Both the position numbers and the translations under genes were made by a program. A DNA stretch of 63,641 bases from Chloroflexota bacterium. GTDB taxonomy: Bacteria; Chloroflexota; Dehalococcoidia; Lucifugimonadales; Lucifugimonadaceae. The notes beneath the pieces were generated by a model that was not told the origin of the DNA, made no database searches, and saw nothing but the letters and a program-made list of their open reading frames with translations. Location of the stretch: NCBI GenBank assembly GCA_027618835.1, contig JAQCHZ010000015.1, forward strand, positions 1 to 63,641, read 5' to 3'. Below are positions 1 to 8,901 of this stretch, piece by piece (within the stretch, counting starts at the first letter, position 1; every line of letters begins with the position of its first letter).

Positions 1-32
1 ACACCGCCTGAGTAAATGCACTCAGGCGGTGT
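1..32. terminator. Perfect 13-bp hairpin, possible terminator
   Basis: Arms at 1-13 and 20-32 are exact reverse complements around a 6-base loop. The bases after it on the + strand are only weakly T-rich. It could end a + strand gene lying left of the window or the minus-strand TPP enzyme gene that stops at 193; the direction cannot be decided here. Confidence 0.5.
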
Positions 33-192
33 TGTCTACTTACGTAATCGGGATTAGGTTGCTTACGAAACCGCGTATGTGACCAATCCGAACTACCCTA
101 GAGGTTCTCCCTTCCTTGACGAAAGGGAGTTAGAGGGAAAGTGGAATGCGACGCAGAGCCGAGTGGCAAGTCACGAGCGCGGCCAACGCTGG

Positions 193-1830
193 TTACTTGC
201 CGAAGAAGGACTTGCGTGACTCGTAGTTCGACTTCACGTCGATCAACACAGTCTTACCTTCATCATTCAACTGGCGTGCCTTCAATATTGCAGGCCCAAG
301 TTCTTCTGGCTTCGATACAGGAAGTCCAACGCCGCCCATGCCTTCAGTGATCTTGGCGTAGTCGCCATCCATGAAGGAAACGTCATGCTGCTCCCGAGCT
401 GTGGGAAAACCGCCTGGGTAAGTAGCCATGCCACCGTTGTTCAAGAGAACCGTGGTGATAGGAAGGCCCATTCGAGCGGCAGCAGCTGTGTCGGTACCCG
501 ACATGCCCCACGCGCCGTCACCCATGTAGTTCAGGCAGAACTTGCTAGGGTCGGCGAGCTTCGCACCAATCATTAGAGGGATACCGAAACCGAGGTGAGT
601 TGTTTTACCCCAGCCGATGTAGCTGTTCGGCGTAGTAGCAGTGTAGAACGGAACCATACAGTCCCGAGGTCCACCGGCATCGTGGGTCACAACGCTATTA
701 TCATGATCGAGATTCTTATTGATCTCGTTGATTACCCGGTATGGGTTCAAAGGAGCTTCATCGGAATTGAGGATAGGCGACCATTCAGCCATCCACTTCT
801 CTTTAACAGCAGCGATGCGTGATGCAACGCCGGTGTCGCGGCCACCGTCGCCGATCTGAGCCTTTACCTCTTCGATTAGTGCCTGAAGAGTCAGCTTTGC
901 GTCGCCGATCAGACCGATATCTGACGGGGTTCCTTTATTCACATCTTCATTGTTGATGGTGTTGTGGATGATCTTCTTTCCAGCCGGTACTTTACGCGTG
1001 TAGCTGTTATTAGAAAGACTCGTACCGATGCCGAGTATTACATCGCTTTCATTTATCCATTCGTACGCCGGGCCAGTTGTCGCTCCACTACCTGCACCGA
1101 GTGCTAGAGGGAGTCGCTCGTCGTACCCCGACTTACCTTCCATAGTGGTGAACACTGGAATGTCGGTAAGTGCAGCGAACTCAGTCAACTCTGGAGAAGC
1201 CTGCGCCATCAGTACACCACTGCCTGCCCAGATCATAGGACGATCTGCAGCGAGCAACATCTTGACGGCATCTTGAATATCGGTCTTCGACGGGACTGAC
1301 TTGCTGGCGATCGGTGACTTGTAGTCGAGAGCGTCGGCAGGAACTTCCATTGCACAAATGTCGAGAGTCATTTCAACAACGACCGGGCCACCGTTGCCGT
1401 TACGAAGCGCTTGGAAAGCTCGTCGCATCACATCTTTGATCTGTGATGGCGTGTCGATAGTTTGAACCGACTTAGTCACACCAGACCAATTGTCTCTTGC
1501 AGAGAAGTTTGGGCGCACGTGCCGTTGTTCGAGCGGGTATCCACCTGGCAGTACTAGGATCGGAACATTGTCGCCAAATGCCTGCGACAGGCCACCCATC
1601 GAGTTTTCGGCTCCTGCTGCGTGCTGCATCGCAACTACGCCGAATTTATTGCCATTGTGCATTCGGCTGTAGCCGTCGGCAGCCATGATGGCACCGCGCT
1701 CATGCCTGAACATCACAGGTCGGATTCCAACTTTGGAAGCTTCCTCGATTAATGCATTGCTCGGGAAGCAAGTCATTTCCGTTACGCCCTCTTGTTTAAG
1801 GATCTGGGCGATGAACTCTGTTCCGTTCAT
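193..1830 (-). CDS. Thiamine-diphosphate-dependent enzyme, acetolactate-synthase-like
   Basis: A 545-residue protein with the three-domain layout of the acetolactate synthase / benzoylformate decarboxylase superfamily. The N-terminal pyrimidine-binding domain carries the cofactor-activating Glu in RHERGAIMAADGYSR (about residue 44). The C-terminal domain has the ThDP/Mg motif GDGAWG followed about 25 residues later by LLNN. The substrate is not evident; such proteins decarboxylate or ligate 2-keto acids. A GGAGAT ribosome site sits just before the ATG. It stands alone on the minus strand, with a hairpin at 1-32 downstream. A second, clearly different member of the superfamily lies at 19042-20697. 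Class is certain, reaction unknown. Confidence 0.9.
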   Translation of the reverse strand: MNGTEFIAQILKQEGVTEMTCFPSNALIEEASKVGIRPVMFRHERGAIMAADGYSRMHNGNKFGVVAMQHAAGAENSMGGLSQAFGDNVPILVLPGGYPLEQRHVRPNFSARDNWSGVTKSVQTIDTPSQIKDVMRRAFQALRNGNGGPVVVEMTLDICAMEVPADALDYKSPIASKSVPSKTDIQDAVKMLLAADRPMIWAGSGVLMAQASPELTEFAALTDIPVFTTMEGKSGYDERLPLALGAGSGATTGPAYEWINESDVILGIGTSLSNNSYTRKVPAGKKIIHNTINNEDVNKGTPSDIGLIGDAKLTLQALIEEVKAQIGDGGRDTGVASRIAAVKEKWMAEWSPILNSDEAPLNPYRVINEINKNLDHDNSVVTHDAGGPRDCMVPFYTATTPNSYIGWGKTTHLGFGIPLMIGAKLADPSKFCLNYMGDGAWGMSGTDTAAAARMGLPITTVLLNNGGMATYPGGFPTAREQHDVSFMDGDYAKITEGMGGVGLPVSKPEELGPAILKARQLNDEGKTVLIDVKSNYESRKSFFGK

Positions 1831-2043
1831 TCAAAATCTCCGTGTATACCCCGGAAAATCCACGTTGGGACCCGGCTTGACCACGAATCATCGTTGTCCG
1901 AGGCGTGGCTATTCTAATCCTATCGGCGAGTTACTACAAAACTCTGTGTATGAATTTTCGATGAAGATAGGATACGGAATGTGGGTGTAAATTGCCTTGA
2001 AACCACCATGTTGAACGGCGATGAGATAAGTGGCCTGAAACCA

Positions 2044-2071
2044 TTGAGGTTTTTTACACACTGAATAATAC
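2044..2071 (+). promoter_or_regulatory. Candidate sigma-70-type promoter
   Basis: TTGAGG at 2044-2049 and TAATAC at 2066-2071 are separated by 16 bases, close to the TTGACA-17-TATAAT consensus. It would drive a transcript of about 0.4 kb that ends at the strong terminator at 2463-2495 and includes the small ORF at 2208. Identified by eye only. Confidence 0.4.
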
Positions 2072-2207
2072 GGAATCTACCTACTCGGTATAACGGGATG
2101 GAGCGGTCGGGCAGGGGTGACGATACCCAAGGTTCGGAGCGCGGCACGAGCGATCATAAGTAGTAGTACGTGACCGACAAATTCAATCAGCTCGAAAAGG
2201 ACGACAA

Positions 2208-2441
2208 ATGCTTCATCAAAAACCGCTATCTGTAGATCGAACTCGAATGCAATATTTTCAGGCTGTCCAGGCAGTGAACTTGGCGGAAAACGGTATCGAA
2301 CGAGATCGTGCCCGGTCTGCTCAACGAAAAGGGATGCAGATGCTGCAGAACTCTCAACGTATTCAGCGAGGTGAGAAAGCCGCACGAGCATTGGCAAAGA
2401 GCTGCCGCAGGGTTTACTGGAATTTACCCGATACCTATTAG
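2208..2441 (+). CDS. Small basic hypothetical protein (77 aa)
   Basis: Not recognised. The ATG is preceded at good spacing by AAAGGA. The product is 77 residues, rich in Arg, Lys and Gln and without an obvious membrane segment; its composition (AVQAVNLAEN, ARALAKSCRR) suggests mostly helix. It sits between a candidate promoter (2044-2071) and a strong intrinsic terminator (2463-2495), which supports a real transcription unit. The same transcript could instead be a structured RNA with a chance ORF. A 106-codon ORF on the opposite strand (2077-2397, TTG start) overlaps it and is less convincing. No function is proposed. Confidence 0.4.
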   Translation: MLHQKPLSVDRTRMQYFQAVQAVNLAENGIERDRARSAQRKGMQMLQNSQRIQRGEKAARALAKSCRRVYWNLPDTY

Positions 2442-2462
2442 AACAAACGGTAATCGAATTAG

Positions 2463-2495
2463 AAAAAGACCAGCTTATTTATCTGGTCTTTTTTG
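2463..2495 (+). terminator. Intrinsic terminator
   Basis: AAGACCAG at 2466-2473 pairs with CTGGTCTT at 2483-2490 around a 9-base loop, followed directly by a T run. It ends the small unit starting near 2078 and insulates the RraA-like gene downstream. Confidence 0.8.
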
Positions 2496-2606
2496 TTGCT
2501 ACAAAATTGTTCATCGGCAGCTTTAGATACGAGTTTCGCAGGTAGTATGCTTTCCGAAACAAAACCGCTTGTTCCTTATATTCACATTCTCCAAGGGAGC
2601 CTGACT

Positions 2607-3323
2607 ATGGGTGCCACGACTGGCCCACTGTCTGAAGAGCTGCTTGCCCAGCTTAGGAAGATCGACACTCCAACCATCGCCAATGCACTTGAGCTGATGG
2701 ACATCCGACCGCGTACTGAAGGATTTCTACGACCCGAAATCAAGTCGCAATCGCCAGTAACAGAAACGTTTGTTGGCTACGCGGTTACCGGAGTTATCTC
2801 CGCACGACAAAAATCTCCAAATGCCCTGGAGCGTAGTGATTACTACCAGGCAATATTAGATATTCCTTCCCCTCGAATGATCGTGTTCCACGATTTGGAT
2901 TATCCAGACACGATTGGTTCGTACTGGGGCGAAATCCAGGGCAACATCGCACTGGGATTGGACTGCGTAGGAGTCGTCACCGACGGCGGTGTACGTGATC
3001 TAAAAGAAGCCGAAGAAATGGGCTTCCCGTTCTGGGCGAAAGAAGTGCTCGTTTCGCACGGCTACGTTCATGGCGTTGCATACAACGTGCCAGTAGACGT
3101 AGGCGGTGTTTACATTCAACCTAGCGATTTGATTGCTGCCGACCTGCACGGTGCTATCCACATTCCGCTGGATGCGGCTCCGCGACTTCCCGACGCCGCT
3201 GCGGCCCTCGCCGATCAGGAAGACGCTGTTATTAGCGTTGCACGATCGGGGAATGTGACTGTCGAGTCATTGGCTGAAGCATGGGCAGAATCTGCACGTC
3301 GCGGTGCGAAGAACAGCTACTAG
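2607..3323 (+). CDS. RraA-like / HMG-aldolase family protein
   Basis: 238 residues from the ATG at 2607, which follows AAGGGAG at good spacing. The reading frame stays open upstream, but that part has no family similarity and runs back into the terminator. Family hallmarks are GEIQGNIAL, the D-G-x-x-R-D phosphate/metal-site motif in VVTDGGVRDL, and the C-terminal PSDLIAADLHG segment. The family contains RNase E inhibitors (RraA), HMG/CHA aldolases and oxaloacetate decarboxylases. In an organism with this catabolic content, a divalent-metal aldolase or decarboxylase acting on small keto acids is more likely than RNase regulation. A second member lies at 56962-57612. Confidence 0.85.
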   Translation: MGATTGPLSEELLAQLRKIDTPTIANALELMDIRPRTEGFLRPEIKSQSPVTETFVGYAVTGVISARQKSPNALERSDYYQAILDIPSPRMIVFHDLDYPDTIGSYWGEIQGNIALGLDCVGVVTDGGVRDLKEAEEMGFPFWAKEVLVSHGYVHGVAYNVPVDVGGVYIQPSDLIAADLHGAIHIPLDAAPRLPDAAAALADQEDAVISVARSGNVTVESLAEAWAESARRGAKNSY

Positions 3324-3354
3324 TTCTCACCGGTTAGCTGAAGAATTTGGGTTG

Positions 3355-3388
3355 GAACGACCGAGCATCTCGCTCGGTCGTTCTATTT
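3355..3388 (+). terminator. Intrinsic terminator after the RraA-like gene
   Basis: A 12-bp perfect stem (3355-3366 with 3372-3383) around a 5-base loop, followed by TATTTAAT. It lies 31 bases after the RraA-like stop codon. Confidence 0.8.
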
Positions 3389-3505
3389 AATCCGGAATTT
3401 AGTTCAATTCTTTACTAAATTTCGTTAACAAACATACGATTTGATTTGAGACACTTAATGCAAGACTCAAAACTTGTATTTTTTGTACTGGAACATTCTT
3501 CCTAA

Positions 3506-5071
3506 ATGATCGTTGTCGAAAACCTAACTAAGTCCTTTGGCGGCCGAGATCTACTCTCGGCGGTCTCATTCAGTGTGTCTTCACACGAAAAAGTTGGCGT
3601 TGTTGGCGCTAATGGGGCAGGGAAGACGACGCTTTTGAAGATGATCGCCGGAGACGAACCGTCCAGCGGTGGGCAGGTCAACATTTCTGAAGGCGAGATG
3701 GCATATCTCCATCAGGAGTCGGATGTGGAACTCGACCGGTCTCTCAGCGAAGAGATGTGGACTGCGCTTCCTATAGTGAATTCTCTACGTAAGCGTATGT
3801 ATGAGATCGATACTTTGCTTGCCCTCGAAGAGGGCGACAGCCAAGCCTTAGTCATCGAACTTGGCGACGCTCAAGATCAGTTCCGTTTGCTCGGTGGAAA
3901 CGGTGTCGATTCCACTATCGCCCGAGTCACTACAGGGCTGGGCTTTACCGCCACTGACATCGAAAAGTTATGTGGTGACTTTTCTGGTGGCTGGCGTATG
4001 CGTATATCGCTGGCAAAAATATTGATCAGGCGTGAAGCTCACCTGCTGCTTGATGAACCAACGAACCACCTAGACTCTGTGGCGAAAGACTGGCTGGCTG
4101 GGGAGCTTGCGGGATATCCCGGCGCCATTCTGATGGTCACCCACGACCAAGATTTTCTTCAGAAGGTTGTAACCCGTATTCTCGATGTTGAACATGGCAG
4201 CGTTCAGTCGTACCCGGGTACCTTTTTCGAGTATCAACGCGGTAAAGAAACTCGCCAGGCGCAGCTAGATGTCCAGGCAAGTCGGCAGGAACGAGAAGTC
4301 GCTAGGCAAGAGCAGTTCATCGACCGATTCCGCTCGAAAGCCACAAAGGCAAAGCAGGTTCAAAGCAGAATCAAAGCATTGGACAAAATGGATCGAGTTG
4401 ACCGTATGGTCAAATCAAAGGCGACAAAGTTTCAGATCAAATCGTCTGGCAGAGTCGAACTTACGGTCCTGAAGGCAAATGCCATTTCACATGACTGGGA
4501 CGATTCTCCAGCTTTGCTCGATGTTTCGCTAGAAGTTGAGCGCGGCCAGAAAATAGCTTTGATAGGTCACAACGGTGGCGGCAAGAGCACGTTGTTACGT
4601 ATCCTCGCAGGAGAAGTTATTCCGTCTGAGGGCGATATCAACTGGGCTCAGCGAGCCAATCGTGGCTACTACGCTCAGCATCAGGACGAGTCGTTGAATC
4701 CAAATGTGACAGTTCTCGAAGCTGTGCGAGAGTCTGCTCAGGATCAGCCGGATGGCGCGCTTCGTGGCATCTTGGGTCGCTTCCTATTTTCTTCAGATGA
4801 CGTTTACAAGATGATTCGAATGTTGTCGGGTGGCGAAAAGAGTCGAGTCGCTCTGGCGAAATTCCTAGTGCAGCCGAACAATGTATTACTGCTCGACGAG
4901 CCTACGAACCACTTAGATGCCGCAACTCGTGAAGAGCTATTGAGCGCGCTTGGCGATTACGACGGAACGATAATCTGCGCAAGTCACGACCCCGCAATCG
5001 TCGAAGAGATCGCTACCCACGTCTACACAGTCGAACACGGCGAACTTGCTCTAAGCACCGTCCACGGCTAA
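3506..5071 (+). CDS. ABC-F family ATPase (ribosome-associated)
   Basis: 521 residues with two soluble nucleotide-binding domains and no membrane segments, the ABC-F architecture. The first domain has Walker A GANGAGKTT, signature FSGGWRMRI and Walker B LLLDEPTNHLD. The second has GHNGGGKST, LSGGEKSRV and LLLDEPTNHLD. Between them lies a charged helical linker (about residues 235-320, rich in Arg, Gln, Lys), the P-site tRNA interaction motif region. ABC-F proteins bind the ribosomal E site and modulate translation or rescue stalled ribosomes; some give antibiotic resistance. Which subclass (Uup, EttA, YdiF) cannot be settled by eye. The stop is 32 bases from the convergent cupin gene. Confidence 0.93.
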   Translation: MIVVENLTKSFGGRDLLSAVSFSVSSHEKVGVVGANGAGKTTLLKMIAGDEPSSGGQVNISEGEMAYLHQESDVELDRSLSEEMWTALPIVNSLRKRMYEIDTLLALEEGDSQALVIELGDAQDQFRLLGGNGVDSTIARVTTGLGFTATDIEKLCGDFSGGWRMRISLAKILIRREAHLLLDEPTNHLDSVAKDWLAGELAGYPGAILMVTHDQDFLQKVVTRILDVEHGSVQSYPGTFFEYQRGKETRQAQLDVQASRQEREVARQEQFIDRFRSKATKAKQVQSRIKALDKMDRVDRMVKSKATKFQIKSSGRVELTVLKANAISHDWDDSPALLDVSLEVERGQKIALIGHNGGGKSTLLRILAGEVIPSEGDINWAQRANRGYYAQHQDESLNPNVTVLEAVRESAQDQPDGALRGILGRFLFSSDDVYKMIRMLSGGEKSRVALAKFLVQPNNVLLLDEPTNHLDAATREELLSALGDYDGTIICASHDPAIVEEIATHVYTVEHGELALSTVHG

Positions 5072-5103
5072 ACGACTGACTCCGATTGCAGTTGGTGCAG
5101 GCG

Positions 5104-5421
5104 TTATGAGTGCTGAACTGATTCGACTGGATTCACAGTGACCCGGTGAAGCGGTACGTCGCCTGTGTTGATGAACTGGTGACGAACGCCGCCCGGAACC
5201 AACACGGCATCGCCTGTTTTAACCGCATACTCTTTGCCGCCGCACACCAAAATTCCAGCGCCTTCGGTAATGAACGCCTGGTGTTCCCATTCGTGAATGT
5301 GATCCGGACTCGATTCTCCCGGTCCATGCTTCACATACAGCATCACATACGACGACACGCCGTCTCCGGGGCCGAGTAGCGGATTCGAAGCGCCCTGTTC
5401 GTTGCGTATTACTGGTTCCAT
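5104..5421 (-). CDS. Small cupin-fold protein
   Basis: 105 residues, single cupin_2 domain. Cupin motif 1 is visible as DHIHEWEHQAFITEGAG (two His and a Glu as metal ligands), motif 2 as GDAVLVPGGVRHQFINTG with the third His. It is the last gene of a minus-strand trio with a GMC oxidoreductase and its small subunit (61-base gap), so it may bind or modify a related sugar-derived compound. The activity cannot be named from sequence. Confidence 0.8.
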   Translation of the reverse strand: MEPVIRNEQGASNPLLGPGDGVSSYVMLYVKHGPGESSPDHIHEWEHQAFITEGAGILVCGGKEYAVKTGDAVLVPGGVRHQFINTGDVPLHRVTVNPVESVQHS

Positions 5422-5481
5422 ATTGATTCTTTCTTTGGTCTATATCGGTCTATAAGTAGATCGGTATCGTTAGATAAAAAA

Positions 5482-5928
5482 TTAGATTTTTCGCCAGAAC
5501 GGCTCTCTTTTGCGTTGGGTTTCGAGTATCGAATCGTCCCACGGCTCCATCGTGTTTCCTTCAGGCTGAGGAGTGCGACCGCTCCAACCGATTCTCTTAT
5601 GAACTCGGGTGTCCTTGTAGTAGACGATATAGCTGATTGTGAGCAACGAATTGAATAGGCCAGGTTCTTTCGATTCAAAGTTTCTTATTGCGTCATCTTG
5701 CGATTCAACGTCAAGCAAAACGAATTCAGAATTAGCTGATTCGAACGTTTGCATCGCCTTCGTGAAGATGCCTTGAAACCTTGCCTGCTGACCTGATAAT
5801 CGAACGATTTCAGCAGTTATACCCATTTTCCCCGCCGACGGCACATCGTCGACTGCTGGAATTAGGCGGTCAAGAATTGCTGCCAATAGATCTTCGTTGA
5901 TGTTCATCCTTGAAGTTTCGTTGATCAT
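5482..5928 (-). CDS. Gluconate 2-dehydrogenase subunit 3-like protein
   Basis: 148 residues resembling the small (gamma) subunit found with membrane-linked GMC dehydrogenases: an N-terminal LLAAILDRLIPAVDDVPSAG segment followed by helical sequence, and a C-terminal WSGRTPQPEGN stretch. It starts 4 bases after the GMC gene stop with AGGGAT overlapping that stop, so the two are translationally coupled. In known members the small subunit helps maturation or export of the flavoprotein. No twin-arginine signal is visible here, so a cytoplasmic role is possible. Confidence 0.7.
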   Translation of the reverse strand: MINETSRMNINEDLLAAILDRLIPAVDDVPSAGKMGITAEIVRLSGQQARFQGIFTKAMQTFESANSEFVLLDVESQDDAIRNFESKEPGLFNSLLTISYIVYYKDTRVHKRIGWSGRTPQPEGNTMEPWDDSILETQRKREPFWRKI

Positions 5929-5932
5929 GACG

Positions 5933-7558
5933 TTATCCCTTCAAATCCTGTCGATGTTCAACAATGTAATCGGCGGTTCTGAGAGCAAGAGCCTGAATCG
6001 TTGGAGTTGGATTTACGGCTGCACCGGTTACAAACACACTGCCGTCAACGATGAACAAGTTATCGACATCGTGTGACTGTCCCCATTTGTCGACCACGGA
6101 CTTATCAGGATCATTGCCCATGCGAGCTGTTCCCATGAGATGCCAGCCTGACTGGCGCATCATCGGGTCGACGAAGATATCTTCAGCACCGGCAGCTTCA
6201 AGGGCTTTCTTGGCGTTTCCGATCGCATGGTCAAGTTGATCACGCGAATTTTTGCTTAATGTGTAGTTGAGTCGAGGGGCAGGAATGCCGTCAGAATCGG
6301 TCAACTCGGGATCGAGGTCAACCGTGTTGTGTTCTTCAGGAAGGTCTTCTCCGATAACCGCCATCGCCATCACGCTTCCGAGCCGCTTCTCAAGCTCTAC
6401 GTGATGCCCTTCGCCCCAAGGCACAGGGTCTCGGAATCCGCCATTAGCTATCCAAGCGGGTCCTAAGCTCCTCTGGAACTGATAGGTGTAGCCTCGAACA
6501 AATCCACGGCTCTTGTCAGTTTCGTAAAACTCCTGACTTAGACCGATGTTGCCAAGTGGACCTTGCCACGTATCCATCTTTTCGGGGAAGGTTCCAGAGA
6601 TCATGGCGAACGGGTGGAACATTAGATTTTTGCCCACTAGCCCCGTTGAGTTCGATAGACCAGCGGGGTGCGAGTCAGAAGCCGAATTCAACAGTAGTCG
6701 GGGAGTTCCGATGCCATTGGCTGCCATGATGACTGCTCTTGCGCTTTGATGCTTTTCGTTTCCTTTGGAATCGATATAGTCAGCGCCAGTTGCTCGCCCA
6801 GAATTATCAGTGGTGATTCGCCTAACCCTTGCGCCTGTTTCGATCGTGGCACCGCTTCGGAGTGCACGCGGCCAGTAAGTGATATCTGTGCTTGATTTGG
6901 CTCGTTGGAAGCAACCCATGTGGTTGTGACCGCAAAAGTTACAGGCGTCTCGACCTTCGCCGTATCGCTGGGAATTGATGTAGCTGTCGGATGGCCACCA
7001 ATGCCATCCAAGCTTCTCGAATCCACTAATTAGTTTCTTACCGTCTTTGCCGATTGGGAGCGGTGGCATTTGGCGTGGACTTCGAGGTGGATTGGCAGGG
7101 TCGCCGTTAATACCTGAGCAACCCATCACTTCATCGTTCAGATCATAGAACTCTTCAAGTTCTTCGTAGGAAATAGGCCAGTCGTCAGCCACACCGTCGA
7201 GTGTCTTCACCCTGAAATCGGAAGGGTGAAACCTCGGCGTGTGTGCGGTCCAAAGAATCGTGCTCCCGCCAACGCCATTGAACATGACCGGGGTAACCGG
7301 CGAGTTTGAATCATTCACTGGGTAGTCCTCGTCACGCTGTCGAACGTTCGGATCGGGCGCCCAGTTTGTCAGCATTTCGAACTCGTAGTCATCAGAAGCT
7401 GAAGCGTACTTGGCGGGATCTTGCCAGTAGCCCTGTTCAAGGCATTTCACATTGAAGCCCGCTTCGGCTAACCAAGCAGTGGCGGCCCCGCCAGAAGCGC
7501 CGGCACCGATTACCAAAATGTCTACGGTTTGCTGAGAAGCCTCGTTACTAGTGGTCAT
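5933..7558 (-). CDS. GMC family FAD-dependent oxidoreductase
   Basis: 541 residues. N-terminal FAD dinucleotide motif VIGAGASGGAATAWLAEAG (residues 16-34), the GMC segment GVGGSTILWTAHTPR, and a C-terminal GWHLMGTARMG ... NPTPTIQALALR block containing the catalytic His and Asn. This layout is typical of the gluconate/glucose/fructose dehydrogenase branch rather than choline oxidase. It would oxidise a sugar, sugar acid or alcohol and pass electrons to an acceptor. First gene of a three-gene minus-strand operon (small subunit, then cupin), divergent from the enolase-family gene at 7722, which suggests one catabolic locus. Confidence 0.92.
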   Translation of the reverse strand: MTTSNEASQQTVDILVIGAGASGGAATAWLAEAGFNVKCLEQGYWQDPAKYASASDDYEFEMLTNWAPDPNVRQRDEDYPVNDSNSPVTPVMFNGVGGSTILWTAHTPRFHPSDFRVKTLDGVADDWPISYEELEEFYDLNDEVMGCSGINGDPANPPRSPRQMPPLPIGKDGKKLISGFEKLGWHWWPSDSYINSQRYGEGRDACNFCGHNHMGCFQRAKSSTDITYWPRALRSGATIETGARVRRITTDNSGRATGADYIDSKGNEKHQSARAVIMAANGIGTPRLLLNSASDSHPAGLSNSTGLVGKNLMFHPFAMISGTFPEKMDTWQGPLGNIGLSQEFYETDKSRGFVRGYTYQFQRSLGPAWIANGGFRDPVPWGEGHHVELEKRLGSVMAMAVIGEDLPEEHNTVDLDPELTDSDGIPAPRLNYTLSKNSRDQLDHAIGNAKKALEAAGAEDIFVDPMMRQSGWHLMGTARMGNDPDKSVVDKWGQSHDVDNLFIVDGSVFVTGAAVNPTPTIQALALRTADYIVEHRQDLKG

Positions 7559-7721
7559 GTGAACTTTCTGAGTTTGACTGGCATAGGTCGACTATTGAGA
7601 TTGGTCTACGGGTTGCAGTGTACGCATGTTTCGAGTGATGTAAAAAGCCCTAGTTCCCCACTAAACCACTGACGATGGATGTATGATTTGCCGGCTTTAG
7701 ATGAACTAACAGGAGAATCAG

Positions 7722-8855
7722 TTGAGCGGCAATATTAAAGTTACCGACGTCAAGATCGTCAATCTTCGCACCGTAAAACACGTTGGAAAGATCGAACCAG
7801 CGTGGAGTCCCGGACGTGACATGTCGTTCGACATTGGTGGCGGTTCGTTCACCGAGGTTCACACCGACGCTGGCATTACTGGAATCGGACCTGGAATGCA
7901 CCTGATGTTTGTCGATGCGGTGAAGGAGTACCTAGTAGGTCGAAGTGCTTTCGCAGTAGAAGATCACGCTGTCGCTCTTAATTACTACGTCCCGAATCTC
8001 CACTATCAGGGAACTGCTGGTGTCGACATGGCACTGTGGGACATCATCGGCAAGGCTGCGAATCTTCCGCTGTACAAACTCTGGGGCGGCGAAAAAGAAA
8101 AGATCATCCCGTACGCCAGCATGGTTGCGCTTTCGACCCCTGAAGAGCGAGCTGAACAGGCATCCTCGCTGAAGGAACAGGGCTGGCAGGCGATGAAAAT
8201 TCGTATACACAACGAATCGATTGCCGACGATATCAAGATTGTTGAGGCGGTTCGAGATGCTGTAGGCCAAGATTTCACGATCATGGTCGACGCTAACCAG
8301 GCGCAGAGCAGCGGAATGTGGCAGCCGGGAGTGATGTGGAACTTCAAGCGAGCGTACGAGACTGCTGTTGAGCTGCAAGATTTGGATGTGTACTGGCTTG
8401 AAGAACCATTGAAGCGTTACGACTTCGAAGGACTCGCAGAGCTTAACGCCAAAGTCGAAATGCGAATCGCAGGTGGTGAGAACAACCCGGGATTGCACGA
8501 GTTCGTTCAGATGTGCGATATGGACACCTACAAGCTGCTCCAACCTGAAAGCATGGTCATGAACGGTATGACCAATCTACGAAAGATTGGAAATCTCGCC
8601 GAACTACATGGCAAGGAAATCGTGCCACATCATGGTGGCGGAAACATCGGCGTAATTGCTCATCAGCACCTGGTGGCATCGTGGCGACACGCTCCGTTTA
8701 TGGAGTTGCTGCACGACCCGCCGATCGGTCACTACAAGAACAAGTTCTCGATCATGGCGAACGCGCCAGAGGTCGATTCTGAAGGTTTCATGCCTCTGCC
8801 AACAGGACCGGGTATCGGAATCGAAATCGACCCAGATCTAATCATCAACGACTAG
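7722..8855 (+). CDS. Enolase-superfamily sugar-acid dehydratase (mandelate racemase-like)
   Basis: 377 residues starting at TTG with AGGAGA six bases upstream. Capping domain at residues 1-120, then the barrel: candidate base in MKIRIHNES, metal ligands in IMVDANQ (Asp), WLEEPLK (Glu) and AGGENN (Glu), and a C-terminal PHHGGGNIG. Such enzymes abstract the proton alpha to a carboxylate, most often dehydrating aldonic or uronic acids. The lactonase gene follows 46 bases later on the same strand, so a lactone-to-aldonate-to-keto-acid route is plausible. Substrate not determinable. Confidence 0.88.
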   Translation: MSGNIKVTDVKIVNLRTVKHVGKIEPAWSPGRDMSFDIGGGSFTEVHTDAGITGIGPGMHLMFVDAVKEYLVGRSAFAVEDHAVALNYYVPNLHYQGTAGVDMALWDIIGKAANLPLYKLWGGEKEKIIPYASMVALSTPEERAEQASSLKEQGWQAMKIRIHNESIADDIKIVEAVRDAVGQDFTIMVDANQAQSSGMWQPGVMWNFKRAYETAVELQDLDVYWLEEPLKRYDFEGLAELNAKVEMRIAGGENNPGLHEFVQMCDMDTYKLLQPESMVMNGMTNLRKIGNLAELHGKEIVPHHGGGNIGVIAHQHLVASWRHAPFMELLHDPPIGHYKNKFSIMANAPEVDSEGFMPLPTGPGIGIEIDPDLIIND

Positions 8856-8901
8856 TTTTCGAACAAAAAATTCAGAAACGTAATTTTAGGAGCGACATTC
8901 A

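Noticed and set aside
2078..2460. RNase P RNA, tmRNA or 6S RNA in the promoter-terminator unit
   Set aside because: The conserved cores (GAGGAAAGTCC and ACAGAAA for RNase P RNA; tRNA-like ends for tmRNA) are absent, and no 6S-like long hairpin was seen.
2493..2606. Longer N terminus for the first RraA-like protein
   Set aside because: The extra 38 codons begin inside the terminator tail, show no family similarity, and the ATG at 2607 has a good ribosome site.
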